This document shows positions 1 through 7,074 of a stretch of 23,565 bases of DNA, one piece after another. The position numbers were made by a program, and so were the translations under genes. The notes beneath the pieces were generated by a model. That model saw nothing but the letters and a program-made list of their open reading frames with translations. It was not told the origin of the DNA and did not search any database. Within the stretch, counting starts at the first letter, position 1, and each line of letters opens with the position of its first letter. The DNA is from a virus, in the IMG/VR virus record IMGVR_UViG_3300037076_000014, positions 1-23,565 of that record; one strand, given 5' to 3'.

Positions 1-1
1 A

Positions 2-253
2 AGTCAAAGGTGTTCTGCTTGTGGATGGACTCGGAAGGATAACAGGAAGAGTAAGAAGTTTAAGTGTGGGAAATGTCAATGCGAACTTGACGCAGATTTA
101 AACGCTTCTCTTAATTTATCTTTCAACTTACTCCCTATCGGGAAGTCAGAACGACTACAACATAAAAATAGAGAGGGATTCTATTGGAATGTTGTCGGCA
201 AGGAACCTATAGTTCCTCGTGTTCAGAAAACTAATTCATATTTTTCAATATAA
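2..253 (+). CDS. tnpB: TnpB-like RNA-guided nuclease, C-terminal fragment (5' end outside window)
   Basis: This open frame enters from the left edge and ends with TAA at 251-253, giving the last 83 residues. It begins with a zinc ribbon (CSACG, then CGKCQ about 18 residues on) followed by DADLNASLNLS. This is the pattern of the OrfB zinc ribbon and the last RuvC aspartate in IS200/IS605 and IS607 TnpB proteins, which are RNA-guided DNA nucleases that favour transposon retention. The tail (EPIVP followed by QKT) resembles TnpB homologues carried by phages. The N-terminal half, any partner transposase and the left element end lie outside the window, so it cannot be said whether this is an active transposon or a stand-alone phage nuclease. 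The next gene, on the other strand, ends 18 bases downstream. The family assignment is fairly secure; activity is unknown. Confidence 0.8.
   Translation, partial: SQRCSACGWTRKDNRKSKKFKCGKCQCELDADLNASLNLSFNLLPIGKSERLQHKNREGFYWNVVGKEPIVPRVQKTNSYFSI
201..217 (+). other. Hairpin in the 3' end of the TnpB-like gene, possible guide RNA element
   Basis: AGGAAC at 201-206 and GTTCCT at 212-217 form a perfect 6-bp stem with a 5-nt loop, inside the last codons of the TnpB-like gene. In TnpB elements the guide RNA (reRNA/omega RNA) overlaps the 3' end of tnpB and is structured, so this hairpin could belong to such an RNA. A short stem inside coding sequence can also be chance. Confidence 0.3.
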
Positions 254-271
254 TTAGTAACTATTCCATAA

Positions 272-1408
272 TCATTTTCTCCAAATCCACACCACTTTTC
301 CATTATCCCAAAATTTATCATACCCGTTCAATTTCATATTATCCCATTCCGATAATTCTGGATTAAATGTTAACAATTTTTCCTTTAAATTCTTATCTCC
401 TTTAAAAAACATTTTATTATAGATACACTTATAATCGGGACTGATATAATGATAATCGGGCGGCATAATTTTATCAAATTTAAATCCTAAAGTTAAATGA
501 AAATTATCATCTAAAAATCTCTTATTACTATATCCTAAAACTGAACTCGGCTTATATTGAGAAACAAAATAATCAAACAATACTTTAGCACTATTTCCTC
601 TTATAACAATATTTAATAAGTCACAATATCTTAATATTTCCCATTCCACCTTTTTATTAAAGCGGCTCCTTATAAAAGTCATAACCGATACCAATCTATT
701 ATTATGATATAACCCCAACTTAACACCGCTTTTATCTTCTCCATATAAATGATTATTAACTAAAAATTCATTCTTCTCCCTATTATCAATTTTTTTAACA
801 ACACAGTCTGATACATCTATAGTATTACTATTAGGAATTTTTAACATTCTCCTCAACTCCGATTGAACTATTTCTTTATGATCTCGCCATTCATTTTCTA
901 ATATATGAATTAATTGAATTCCATGAAATAAGCATCCATTCGTCTTATTAAGATGATATCTCTTATTCTTCTTCCCACCTATTTCAGAATGCCAATATAA
1001 TCCATTAAATTCAAGAGCTATTTTCTTTTCGGGAAAATAAAAATCTAATTCTTTACCATTTAAAACGGTTCGATCATGTCTCGTTATTAATAGGGGCGGC
1101 ACTAATGAATTTAAAAAATCAAATATATCATTTTCCAATTCAATTATACTTCGGGTGTCTGTTGTAGTTTTTATATTAATAAGAGGGGTATGTAATTTCC
1201 TTATACTCATAGGATGCCCGCCATATTTTGTAAGGAATGTTTTCTTAGAATTTGTGATATTCTTTTTAATTACATCTGTATTATTAGATGCACATTTATG
1301 GGAGCAGTATGTCCGCTGATTTCTTAAATAATAATGTATATTAAAATTCAATTTACATGTTGGGCACGTTTTTGTTATTGTATTTGGAAGTAATTTTAAT
1401 CTTGCCAT
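272..1408 (-). CDS. EDxHD/Vsr-like homing endonuclease with GNAT-like C-terminal domain
   Basis: This 378-residue protein is probably a free-standing homing endonuclease. Residues 15-39 form a zinc site (CPTC, then CSHKC). Around residue 60 is a single copy of a YG-type repeat found in several copies in the paralogue at 3770-5707. Residues 120-172 hold the nuclease core: ELDFYF, then IALEFNGLYWHSE, then IHILENEW. This fits the EDxHD family of Vsr-like homing endonucleases known from phages. Residues about 200-330 resemble a GNAT/Mom-like acyltransferase fold: a KLGLYHNNRLVSVMTF stretch, an SAKVLFDYF helix and a final LGF strand followed by PDYHY. The gene runs against its neighbours and has its own sigma70-like promoter at 1440-1467, so early expression is inferred. 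It converges on the TnpB-like gene with an 18-nt gap. The nuclease call is firm; the acyltransferase resemblance is tentative. Confidence 0.82.
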   Translation of the reverse strand: MARLKLLPNTITKTCPTCKLNFNIHYYLRNQRTYCSHKCASNNTDVIKKNITNSKKTFLTKYGGHPMSIRKLHTPLINIKTTTDTRSIIELENDIFDFLNSLVPPLLITRHDRTVLNGKELDFYFPEKKIALEFNGLYWHSEIGGKKNKRYHLNKTNGCLFHGIQLIHILENEWRDHKEIVQSELRRMLKIPNSNTIDVSDCVVKKIDNREKNEFLVNNHLYGEDKSGVKLGLYHNNRLVSVMTFIRSRFNKKVEWEILRYCDLLNIVIRGNSAKVLFDYFVSQYKPSSVLGYSNKRFLDDNFHLTLGFKFDKIMPPDYHYISPDYKCIYNKMFFKGDKNLKEKLLTFNPELSEWDNMKLNGYDKFWDNGKVVWIWRK

Positions 1409-1439
1409 GATAATTATTATCGTTTGGTTCGTATATTGA

Positions 1440-1467
1440 TATATATCATATAAAAGTATAATTTCAA
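1440..1467 (-). promoter_or_regulatory. Sigma70-like promoter for the minus-strand endonuclease gene
   Basis: Read on the minus strand, TTGAAA (1467-1462), a 16-bp spacer and TATATA (1445-1440) precede the ATG at 1408. No Shine-Dalgarno sequence follows. The same layout occurs in front of the genes starting at 3770, 9170 and 18944. Confidence 0.5.
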
Positions 1468-1488
1468 CGTTAATATTTGTATTGTTGC

Positions 1489-1498
1489 ATTATTTATA
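1489..1498 (+). promoter_or_regulatory. Late-type TATATTTATA box, 4 nt before the endonuclease ATG
   Basis: ATTATTTATA matches the recurrent TATAT(T/G)TATA box at 8 of 10 positions and ends 4 nt before the ATG at 1503. The same spacing is seen at the tape measure gene and at 12489. The box may originally have served the tail tube gene that now lies behind the endonuclease. Confidence 0.45.
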
Positions 1499-1502
1499 TT
1501 CA

Positions 1503-2291
1503 ATGAGTAAAGTTAAAGACTATATTGCTAGTGGTAAATTATGGAAGAATTCCAATGGAAACTGGTGTAAACAATGCCCAAACTGTGATGCTATAGTCGA
1601 GAGTAAGGGTGGAACACCTGAATTAATGCATGGTATGTCATCGTCCATAACAAAACAGCAAGTATGTCATTCATGTATTAAAATAGGGAAACCATCGTGG
1701 TCATCTCTTAATAGAGATATAATGTCGAAGAGACATACTGGGAAAAATCATCCTATGTATGGACGGCATCATACTGAAGAAATGAAGAATGCACAGAGAA
1801 AACGATATTCCGGTATAAAATTATCAGATGAACATACGAATAATATGTCTATTAGTGCTAAAAAGGCGTGGCAAAATCCAGAAAGTAGAGAGAAATATTA
1901 CAGTGCATTACTTAGAACTAAATGGCTAAATGTAAGATGTGACGTTGGACAGTCCGAACTACTTAAAAAATGGAATAATTTAGGATTTAAATTTGAGATA
2001 AACTATCAAATCAAATGTGATAATAATCTATATTATGTAGATGGTTATGATATGATAAATAATATATGCATGGAATATGATAGTGAATATCATAATAAAC
2101 CAAATCAACAAAAAAAAGATAAAATCCGACAGGATAAAATAATTTCTTATTTGTCTCCAAAAAAATTCTGGAGATACAATAAAAAAACTGGCGTCTTTAC
2201 TGATGTCATTTCAAATCAAACAATAACAACCAACCATACCAGTAGGTATGTAAAAGAAAGACAAAAAAATGCCGGATTTATTGACGAATAG
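1503..2291 (+). CDS. NUMOD3-containing homing endonuclease with Vsr-like nuclease domain
   Basis: A 262-residue protein. I chose the ATG at 1503 over an in-frame TTG at 1482, which lies inside the putative promoter box. Residues 25-58 hold one zinc site (CPNC, then CHSC). Residues 79-128 contain two NUMOD3-type DNA-binding repeats (GKNHPMYGRHHTEE, then LSDEHTNNMS). The C-terminal nuclease-like part has a Glu near 152, YVDGYD at 178-183, CMEYDSEYH at 189-197 and KIRQDKIISYL near 207-217. The endonuclease at 15172-16185 has the same signature (FLDGYD, FEYDEQHH, IVRQSKIIEL). This looks like a PD-(D/E)xK or Vsr-type core, but the catalytic residues are inferred. The stop codon lies 23 nt inside the tail tube gene, which suggests insertion immediately upstream of that gene and possible translational coupling. 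Confidence 0.8.
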   Translation: MSKVKDYIASGKLWKNSNGNWCKQCPNCDAIVESKGGTPELMHGMSSSITKQQVCHSCIKIGKPSWSSLNRDIMSKRHTGKNHPMYGRHHTEEMKNAQRKRYSGIKLSDEHTNNMSISAKKAWQNPESREKYYSALLRTKWLNVRCDVGQSELLKKWNNLGFKFEINYQIKCDNNLYYVDGYDMINNICMEYDSEYHNKPNQQKKDKIRQDKIISYLSPKKFWRYNKKTGVFTDVISNQTITTNHTSRYVKERQKNAGFIDE

Positions 2292-2760
2292 CGAGATATT
2301 CGCTACACAATTCGAACTTAAGGTCGCAAATCGTTTTATTATGTATATTGATGGTATTCCATCTTATGTAATTAAAAAAGTTGAACGTCCCAAATGGAGT
2401 CAAAAACGCCAAACAATTGATTATATCAATTTACAATGGTTCTATAAAGGTAAAACTACATGGGAAGAAATTAGCATTGAATTATATGATCCAATCGTTC
2501 CTTCTGCCGCTCAAGCGGCAATGGAGTGGTTCAGATTGTCACACGAATCTGTTACTGGGAGAGATGGATATTCGGATTTCTACAAGAAAGACATAACTAT
2601 CAGTGTGTTAGGTCCTGTTGGGGACAAGGTGGAAGAATGGACGTTGAAAGGTGCCTTTCCAACGTCATTCAAAGGGGGAGAGCTTGACTGGACGAAAGAT
2701 GGAGATCCTTTGTCGATTACTTTAACACTCAGCTACGATTACGCAATTTTACAATATTGA
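2269..2760 (+). CDS. gp19: Tail tube protein, T4 gp19-like
   Basis: The 163-residue product is exactly the length of T4 gp19. It has the expected tube-protein features: an N-terminal FELKVANRF/MYIDGIPSYVIKKVERP segment, a central WEEISIELYDP strand pair, a WFRLSHES helix and a C-terminal LKGAFPTSFKGGELDW plus LSITLTLSYDYA pair. Proteins of this family stack as hexameric rings inside the contractile sheath and surround the tape measure protein. No Shine-Dalgarno sequence is visible before the ATG, which sits in a run of A. The upstream endonuclease gene overlaps its first 23 nt, so transcription probably comes from the box near 1489. A strong terminator follows at 2806-2840. No sheath gene is present in the window. 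Confidence 0.9.
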   Translation: MPDLLTNSEIFATQFELKVANRFIMYIDGIPSYVIKKVERPKWSQKRQTIDYINLQWFYKGKTTWEEISIELYDPIVPSAAQAAMEWFRLSHESVTGRDGYSDFYKKDITISVLGPVGDKVEEWTLKGAFPTSFKGGELDWTKDGDPLSITLTLSYDYAILQY

Positions 2761-2805
2761 TGTATTATTTTATTTAATATGGCGTAATTATATCGCAGTT
2801 TCACG

Positions 2806-2840
2806 ATCCTTCCAGATACTTATATATGGAAGGATTTTTT
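2806..2840 (+). terminator. Rho-independent terminator after the tail tube gene
   Basis: ATCCTTCCA (2806-2814) pairs perfectly with TGGAAGGAT (2827-2835) across a 12-nt loop and is followed by a run of T to 2840. It ends the tail tube transcript. The HNH gene starts only 6 nt further on. Confidence 0.8.
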
Positions 2841-2845
2841 ATTTT

Positions 2846-3649
2846 ATGTTTAAATGTAAATTATGTGAATCAGAATTCGAAAAATATAGTTCATTGAGTT
2901 GTCACTCAAATCGGACACATCATATATCAACTGATCAATGTTATGTTGATTATTATTTGAACGGTGTATGGCCACTATGTAAGTGTGGATGTCAAGAAAA
3001 AACTAAATATTCATATGAATTAAAAAGATTTCGAGAATATAAGCAAGGTCATATAGCAAGAATAAAAAATAATTGGGGACATAACAGATCGGCAATTGAA
3101 AAATCATCAGAAACTCGTCGGAAACAATTCATGTCAGGAAAACGGAAAGTTTGGAATGATGGATTAACTATGGATGACCCACGAGTAGCAAATAATATAT
3201 TAAAATTTAAGGAGTCTATAAACTCCAATCCCGCAGAATTGAAGAGGAGATCCGATTTGATGTCAGAAAATAGAAAAAACGGAGTTATACCGACATTATA
3301 TGGGAAAGAGAGTTCTCAATGGAAGGGAGGAATATCAGAAGTTGGTGGAATTGCTAGAAATGATAAGCGGTTATATGACGAGTGGAAATATCCTATTTTA
3401 ATAAGAGATGGTTTTAAATGTGTTATGTGCGGTAGTAGTGACAAATTACATATACACCACGATAAAGAAACTATGAGTGATATTGTTAAAAAGCATATGC
3501 CTGATATTGAAGACATTATCGATTTTGAATTAAAAAAATTAATTGCTGCTAAAATAGTAGATTATCATATAAATAATCCAGTTTCAGCTATCACATTATG
3601 TTCGGAATGTCATAATAATTTACATCCATCGTTAAATTTTAAACATTAA
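2846..3649 (+). CDS. HNH homing endonuclease with N-terminal C2H2 zinc finger
   Basis: This 267-residue protein starts with a C2H2-type finger (C4, C7, H20, H25) and a second Cys-rich knot (CKCGC, 45-49). A basic middle region (about 70-150) leads into GKESSQWKGGIS, a segment often seen just before the HNH module in phage endonucleases. The HNH domain spans 188-260: RDGFKCVMCG (C192, C195), LHIHHD (H202, H204, H205) and LCSECHNNLH (C252, C255, N258, H260). An insertion of about 45 residues separates the two halves. Such proteins nick or cut DNA to spread their own gene. The gene starts in the T-rich tail of one terminator and is closed by another at 3682-3708, so it is a self-contained cassette between tail tube and the next endonuclease. 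No clear promoter of its own is visible. Confidence 0.9.
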   Translation: MFKCKLCESEFEKYSSLSCHSNRTHHISTDQCYVDYYLNGVWPLCKCGCQEKTKYSYELKRFREYKQGHIARIKNNWGHNRSAIEKSSETRRKQFMSGKRKVWNDGLTMDDPRVANNILKFKESINSNPAELKRRSDLMSENRKNGVIPTLYGKESSQWKGGISEVGGIARNDKRLYDEWKYPILIRDGFKCVMCGSSDKLHIHHDKETMSDIVKKHMPDIEDIIDFELKKLIAAKIVDYHINNPVSAITLCSECHNNLHPSLNFKH

Positions 3650-3681
3650 CTCATACGTCAGTATAACCCAATATTAACATC

Positions 3682-3708
3682 AATCCCACTTAATTGTGGG
3701 ATTTTTTA
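3682..3708 (+). terminator. Rho-independent terminator after the HNH gene
   Basis: AATCCCAC (3682-3689) pairs with GTGGGATT (3696-3703) around a 6-nt loop, followed by a T run. Its downstream tail (GGATTTTTTATTTTAT) is identical to the tail of the terminator at 2806-2840. Confidence 0.8.
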
Positions 3709-3717
3709 TTTTATCGC

Positions 3718-3745
3718 TTGACATTTAGAAAACATGATATATACT
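3718..3745 (+). promoter_or_regulatory. Sigma70-like promoter for the large endonuclease gene
   Basis: A perfect TTGACA (3718-3723), a 16-bp spacer and TATACT (3740-3745) lie just after the terminator. A transcript would start near 3752, before the ATG at 3770. An in-frame ATG at 3734 falls inside the promoter and is therefore rejected as the start. Confidence 0.7.
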
Positions 3746-3769
3746 TATATAAGTAACCATTATAAAATT

Positions 3770-5707
3770 ATGTTAACTAAAGAACAAGTTATAGAAATAA
3801 TAAAGAACTCAAAAAGTTCTTATCCTCAAATATTAAAGGCACATCATAAAGAAACTTATGAAGTAATTAATAAATTTTATACTGATGGTAGATTTTCTGA
3901 AAAAGTTTATCGGTGGCTCCATTCTAATGAAATTGTTGGAAGATGTAAAGAATGCAACTTACCAACCAAATTCCTCGATATTGATAATGGATATCGATTA
4001 TATTGTTCTACGAAATGTTCTAATAAAGGAACGGCACCGGACAGGTCTAAAACCTTAATAGAGACCAATAAAGAAAAGCACTATGACTATTACGACAAGA
4101 TTAAATGTGCCGTCTGTGGTAAAGAATTTGAAGCTTTAAAATATAGAGAACAGAAATGTTGTTCGGGAAAATGTTGTGGAATCTATGTTGCGAATTCACC
4201 GAATAGAATGGAAAAAATTAAAGCCACAAAACTAGAGAGATATGGAGATGAAATGTATGTTAATCCCGATAAGGCACGAGAAACGTGTTTGAAACGATAT
4301 GGGGTTGATAATATATTTAAATCTCCAGAAATAAAGGATAAAATAAAAAATATGAATTTAAAAACTTATGGAGTGGAATGGACTTTTCAATCACCAGTAA
4401 TAAAGGAAAAAATTAAATTAACTAATTTAGAACGATATGGTGTGGAAAATCCGGCACAATCATCAGAAATAAAATTAAAAATAAAGGATATAATGAATGA
4501 GAAATATGGAGTTGACAATATTTTTCAACATGAGGAAACTATGAATATGATTTATGCCAATAATATTATTAATTATGGGACAAAGATTCCAGTTAACTGC
4601 GAAGAATTGCAACAACAAGTTATTCGTAAATCATATGATAAAGCGTATCATAGAAATGTTGACCGTTTATCTGATACCCACGAATTTTTATTTTCAGTTG
4701 AAGAGTATCATGGCCTAGAAGGAATGTATAAATTTAAGTGTAAAAAATGCAATACTAAATTTGAGGATCATATGGACGGAAACGGTCATCCGAGATGTTT
4801 AATTTGCAATCCCTTTATTGCCGGATTTAGTTTGGATGAAGTTGAATTATGTGATTATGTTAAATTATTAGTTGGAGATAGTAACGTAGTAGAAAATGAT
4901 CGATCTATACTAGGAGGTCTGGAACTTGATATTTATGTCCCTTCAAAAATGGTTGCAATTGAATATAATGGATTATATTGGCATAGTGAACATAGCGGAC
5001 AAAAGCCCAAGCGGTATCATAAAAATAAAACGGAATTATGTGAATCGAAAGGAATACGTCTTATCCATATATTTGAAGATGAGTGGCAACAGAAAAAGAA
5101 TATTGTTAAGAGTAAAATTAAGCATATTCTTCAGGATAATTTGAAAGAAGTTGCTATCTATGCTAGAAAATGTATTATTAAACCCATTGATGATTGTAAA
5201 GAATTAATGATGAATAATCATATTCAAGGAAATTGTCCTGCCGCCATTAAATTAGGAGCCTTTTATAATGATGAATTAGTTGCTGCCATGACCCTTGGAA
5301 ATCGACGAGTAGCAATGGGGAAGAAAACAAGTGCTGTTGGAGAATATGAATTATTAAGATTTGCTACAACGAAACGAGTTGTTGGTATAGCCAGTAAATT
5401 AATGTCATATTTTATAAAAACATATAATCCCAATAAGATTACGACTTATGCTGACCGACGTTGGAGTGTTGGTAAATTATATGAAAATATTGGATTTACG
5501 TTGGTAAGTAAAACGGAACCCAATTATTATTATTTTAAAGTTGGTGAGACGAGAAGGTGGCATCGTTTTAATTTCAGAAAGGATCAATTACCTAAGAGAT
5601 TATCAAAATTTGATATTAATTTGACGGAATGGGAAAACTGCAAAGCGGATGGGTATGATAGAATTTGGGATAGTGGAAATATTAAATATGAATGGAATAA
5701 GGCGTAA
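3770..5707 (+). CDS. Large EDxHD/Vsr-like homing endonuclease with zinc sites, YGV repeats and GNAT-like domain
   Basis: A 645-residue protein when started at ATG 3770. An N-terminal part of about 150 residues carries two Cys clusters (CKEC/CSTKC at 59-83; CAVC/CCSGKCC at 113-136). Residues 154-275 are tandem repeats of 23 residues, each with a (R/K/T)YGV core, probably helical DNA-binding units. A third zinc site (CKKC, CLIC) lies at 324-346. The nuclease core is at 385-440: ELDIYV, VAIEYNGLYWHSE, YHKNKTELC and IHIFEDEW, matching the EDxHD/Vsr-like family. Residues about 465-590 look GNAT/Mom-like: KLGAFYNDELVAAMTLG, VGIASKLMSYF and TTYADRRWSVGKLYENIGF. The protein at 272-1408 is a smaller paralogue with one repeat. 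It has its own sigma70-like promoter and no Shine-Dalgarno sequence. Whether the acyltransferase-like part is active is unknown. Confidence 0.85.
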   Translation: MLTKEQVIEIIKNSKSSYPQILKAHHKETYEVINKFYTDGRFSEKVYRWLHSNEIVGRCKECNLPTKFLDIDNGYRLYCSTKCSNKGTAPDRSKTLIETNKEKHYDYYDKIKCAVCGKEFEALKYREQKCCSGKCCGIYVANSPNRMEKIKATKLERYGDEMYVNPDKARETCLKRYGVDNIFKSPEIKDKIKNMNLKTYGVEWTFQSPVIKEKIKLTNLERYGVENPAQSSEIKLKIKDIMNEKYGVDNIFQHEETMNMIYANNIINYGTKIPVNCEELQQQVIRKSYDKAYHRNVDRLSDTHEFLFSVEEYHGLEGMYKFKCKKCNTKFEDHMDGNGHPRCLICNPFIAGFSLDEVELCDYVKLLVGDSNVVENDRSILGGLELDIYVPSKMVAIEYNGLYWHSEHSGQKPKRYHKNKTELCESKGIRLIHIFEDEWQQKKNIVKSKIKHILQDNLKEVAIYARKCIIKPIDDCKELMMNNHIQGNCPAAIKLGAFYNDELVAAMTLGNRRVAMGKKTSAVGEYELLRFATTKRVVGIASKLMSYFIKTYNPNKITTYADRRWSVGKLYENIGFTLVSKTEPNYYYFKVGETRRWHRFNFRKDQLPKRLSKFDINLTEWENCKADGYDRIWDSGNIKYEWNKA

Positions 5708-5723
5708 AAATAATTTATTCTAT

Positions 5724-5873
5724 ATGGAAACTAAAAAAGATATATCACGCATTCCGAATGGGTTATATTGTTATACTTGGAAAGAACTTCCCACATCCGA
5801 TAATAATTTTAAAGGAAAAATTAACAGGTGTCCTTATTTCGAAGATAAGAATATAGAGGACTATATTAATTAA
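5724..5873 (+). CDS. Small phage protein with GLYCY and CPYF motifs
   Basis: This is a 49-residue ORF. The ATG at 5724 is preferred over an in-frame ATG at 5649 that would overlap the endonuclease gene. The features seen are IPNGLYCYTW near the start and INRCPYF near the end, a layout like small conserved phage proteins of unknown function; the two Cys might bind metal. It sits 16 nt after the endonuclease gene and may share its transcript. No function is proposed. Confidence 0.55.
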   Translation: METKKDISRIPNGLYCYTWKELPTSDNNFKGKINRCPYFEDKNIEDYIN

Positions 5874-5909
5874 TTTGGTGCTTTTTTGTTGATATAATGG
5901 AATATTGAT

Positions 5910-5919
5910 TATATTTATA
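5910..5919 (+). promoter_or_regulatory. Late-type TATATTTATA box
   Basis: A perfect copy of the recurrent box ends 23 nt before the ATG at 5943. It would start the block of genes 5943-7701. This copy would leave a short leader, unlike those at 9234 and 12475. Confidence 0.45.
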
Positions 5920-5942
5920 CTTATAACTTTACAACCATTATT

Positions 5943-7073
5943 ATGAAAATACAAAAACAACTTTTAGAATCCCTTATTCGTGTCTGTGCCAAAGAAGTAT
6001 TGGCTCAATTAAATGAAGGCAAGAAGAAATCAAAAAAATGTAAATGTGGCAAGCAATTACTTATGGGTGCCACGGAATGTAAAGACTGTATGGAAGAGGC
6101 TGGATTAACCAGTGAAGGAAAAAAGAATTGGATACAGAAGGCCATTAAGAAGCCGGGTGCCCTCCATAAACAATTAAACGTTCCTACCGATGAAAAGATT
6201 CCGACTTCTAAATTGAATGCGGCGGGCGGAAAGTTAGGAAAACGTGCTAATTTAGCAAAAACTTTAAAAGGCTTACATGAAGAAGATGGGGAAGATGAAA
6301 TTGATACTGAAGAAGATGAAAATGATATTTGCCCGACCTGTAATGGTAGCGGAGAAGGAATGGCCGATGGATTAAGATGTTCCGACTGTAAAGGTTCAGG
6401 AAGCACTCGCAGAGGTAAATTAAGTAAACGAAACGATCCGGATTATGATTGGGATTCTGAGAGAGAAGATGATGAAAAAAATTGGGGTGGAATAGACGAG
6501 GAGGATAGTAATACAGTTGGTGCTCCTCAATCTGGAAGTGGAGAATCGGTCGATATTGAAACAGAAAGACCTGAAGTTGATAGTGAACCATCCGAAAAAG
6601 AAACTCCTCAAAAGAAAGAAAAATTACAAGGATTAGTATTACTTTCACCTGATGGTTCCACGAGAAATATTCCTATTCGCATGTTTCCAAGTGAATCAGA
6701 TATAGAAAAAACTTTGCACCGCATTGGAGCAAATTTAGCTGGTAATAAAGTAAAAGTATCATTGGCGGCATTAAGAACTATAAAAACAAATTTAAAATCA
6801 GGTAAACCTATTTATTGCTATCTAGGAACGTTATCGGATGAGGCCGAGGAATTGTTTGTATTTGCCAATACTAATTTAAATGCAGCAAAAGAGGAAATGG
6901 CTCCAATTGAGAAAATTAAAGGAGAAGATGTTGGCGATGCAACTGAAAAATACAACAACGACCAAACAGTAAATAATGATGATGAATTATTAGCCAAACG
7001 AATGGCGGGTGAAGATAAACCTAATATTGATAGAGAAATTGGGTATGATGACAGTGAAACTGGACAAGATTAA
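5943..7073 (+). CDS. Probable virion-associated protein with zinc ribbons and acidic linker
   Basis: A 376-residue protein of unknown exact role. Residues 5-24 form an amphipathic helix (LLESLIRVCAKEVLAQLNE) like that of the next gene. Residues 33-49 hold a Cys cluster (CKCG, CKDC). Residues 70-111 contain the GALHKQLNVP, KIPTSKL, GGKLGKRANLAKTL signature, which is common in hypothetical proteins of large phages. Residues 130-153 are a DnaJ-type zinc module (CPTCNGSGEG, CSDCKGSGS). A long acidic, Ser/Pro-rich linker (about 165-225) leads to a compact C-terminal domain (about 227-310). The context is a late-type box upstream and virion genes downstream, so a structural or assembly role is inferred. 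The zinc module does not by itself make it a chaperone. Confidence 0.75.
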   Translation: MKIQKQLLESLIRVCAKEVLAQLNEGKKKSKKCKCGKQLLMGATECKDCMEEAGLTSEGKKNWIQKAIKKPGALHKQLNVPTDEKIPTSKLNAAGGKLGKRANLAKTLKGLHEEDGEDEIDTEEDENDICPTCNGSGEGMADGLRCSDCKGSGSTRRGKLSKRNDPDYDWDSEREDDEKNWGGIDEEDSNTVGAPQSGSGESVDIETERPEVDSEPSEKETPQKKEKLQGLVLLSPDGSTRNIPIRMFPSESDIEKTLHRIGANLAGNKVKVSLAALRTIKTNLKSGKPIYCYLGTLSDEAEELFVFANTNLNAAKEEMAPIEKIKGEDVGDATEKYNNDQTVNNDDELLAKRMAGEDKPNIDREIGYDDSETGQD

Positions 7074-7074
7074 T

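Noticed and set aside
1436-1462. Plus-strand TTGATA and TATAAT as a promoter for the endonuclease at 1503
   Set aside because: The spacer is only 15 bp and the site overlaps the minus-strand promoter in a near-palindromic AT stretch; the late-type box nearer the ATG is more consistent with other genes.
2381-2596. ORF of 71 codons inside the tail tube gene
   Set aside because: It lies wholly within a clear structural gene in another frame and shows no family pattern.
5649-5723. N-terminal extension of the small GLYCY/CPYF protein from ATG 5649
   Set aside because: The added residues overlap the end of the endonuclease gene and look like its shadow; ATG 5724 gives the compact form.
5882-5900. 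TTTTTTG plus TATAAT near 5893 as a sigma70 promoter
   Set aside because: No -35 element at acceptable spacing; the TATATTTATA box just downstream is the better candidate.
6005-6648. Several minus-strand ORFs of 63-133 codons opposite the gene at 5943
   Set aside because: Their Phe/Ser/Leu-rich, low-information products are the antisense of an acidic, Lys-rich coding region; no promoter or start context supports them.
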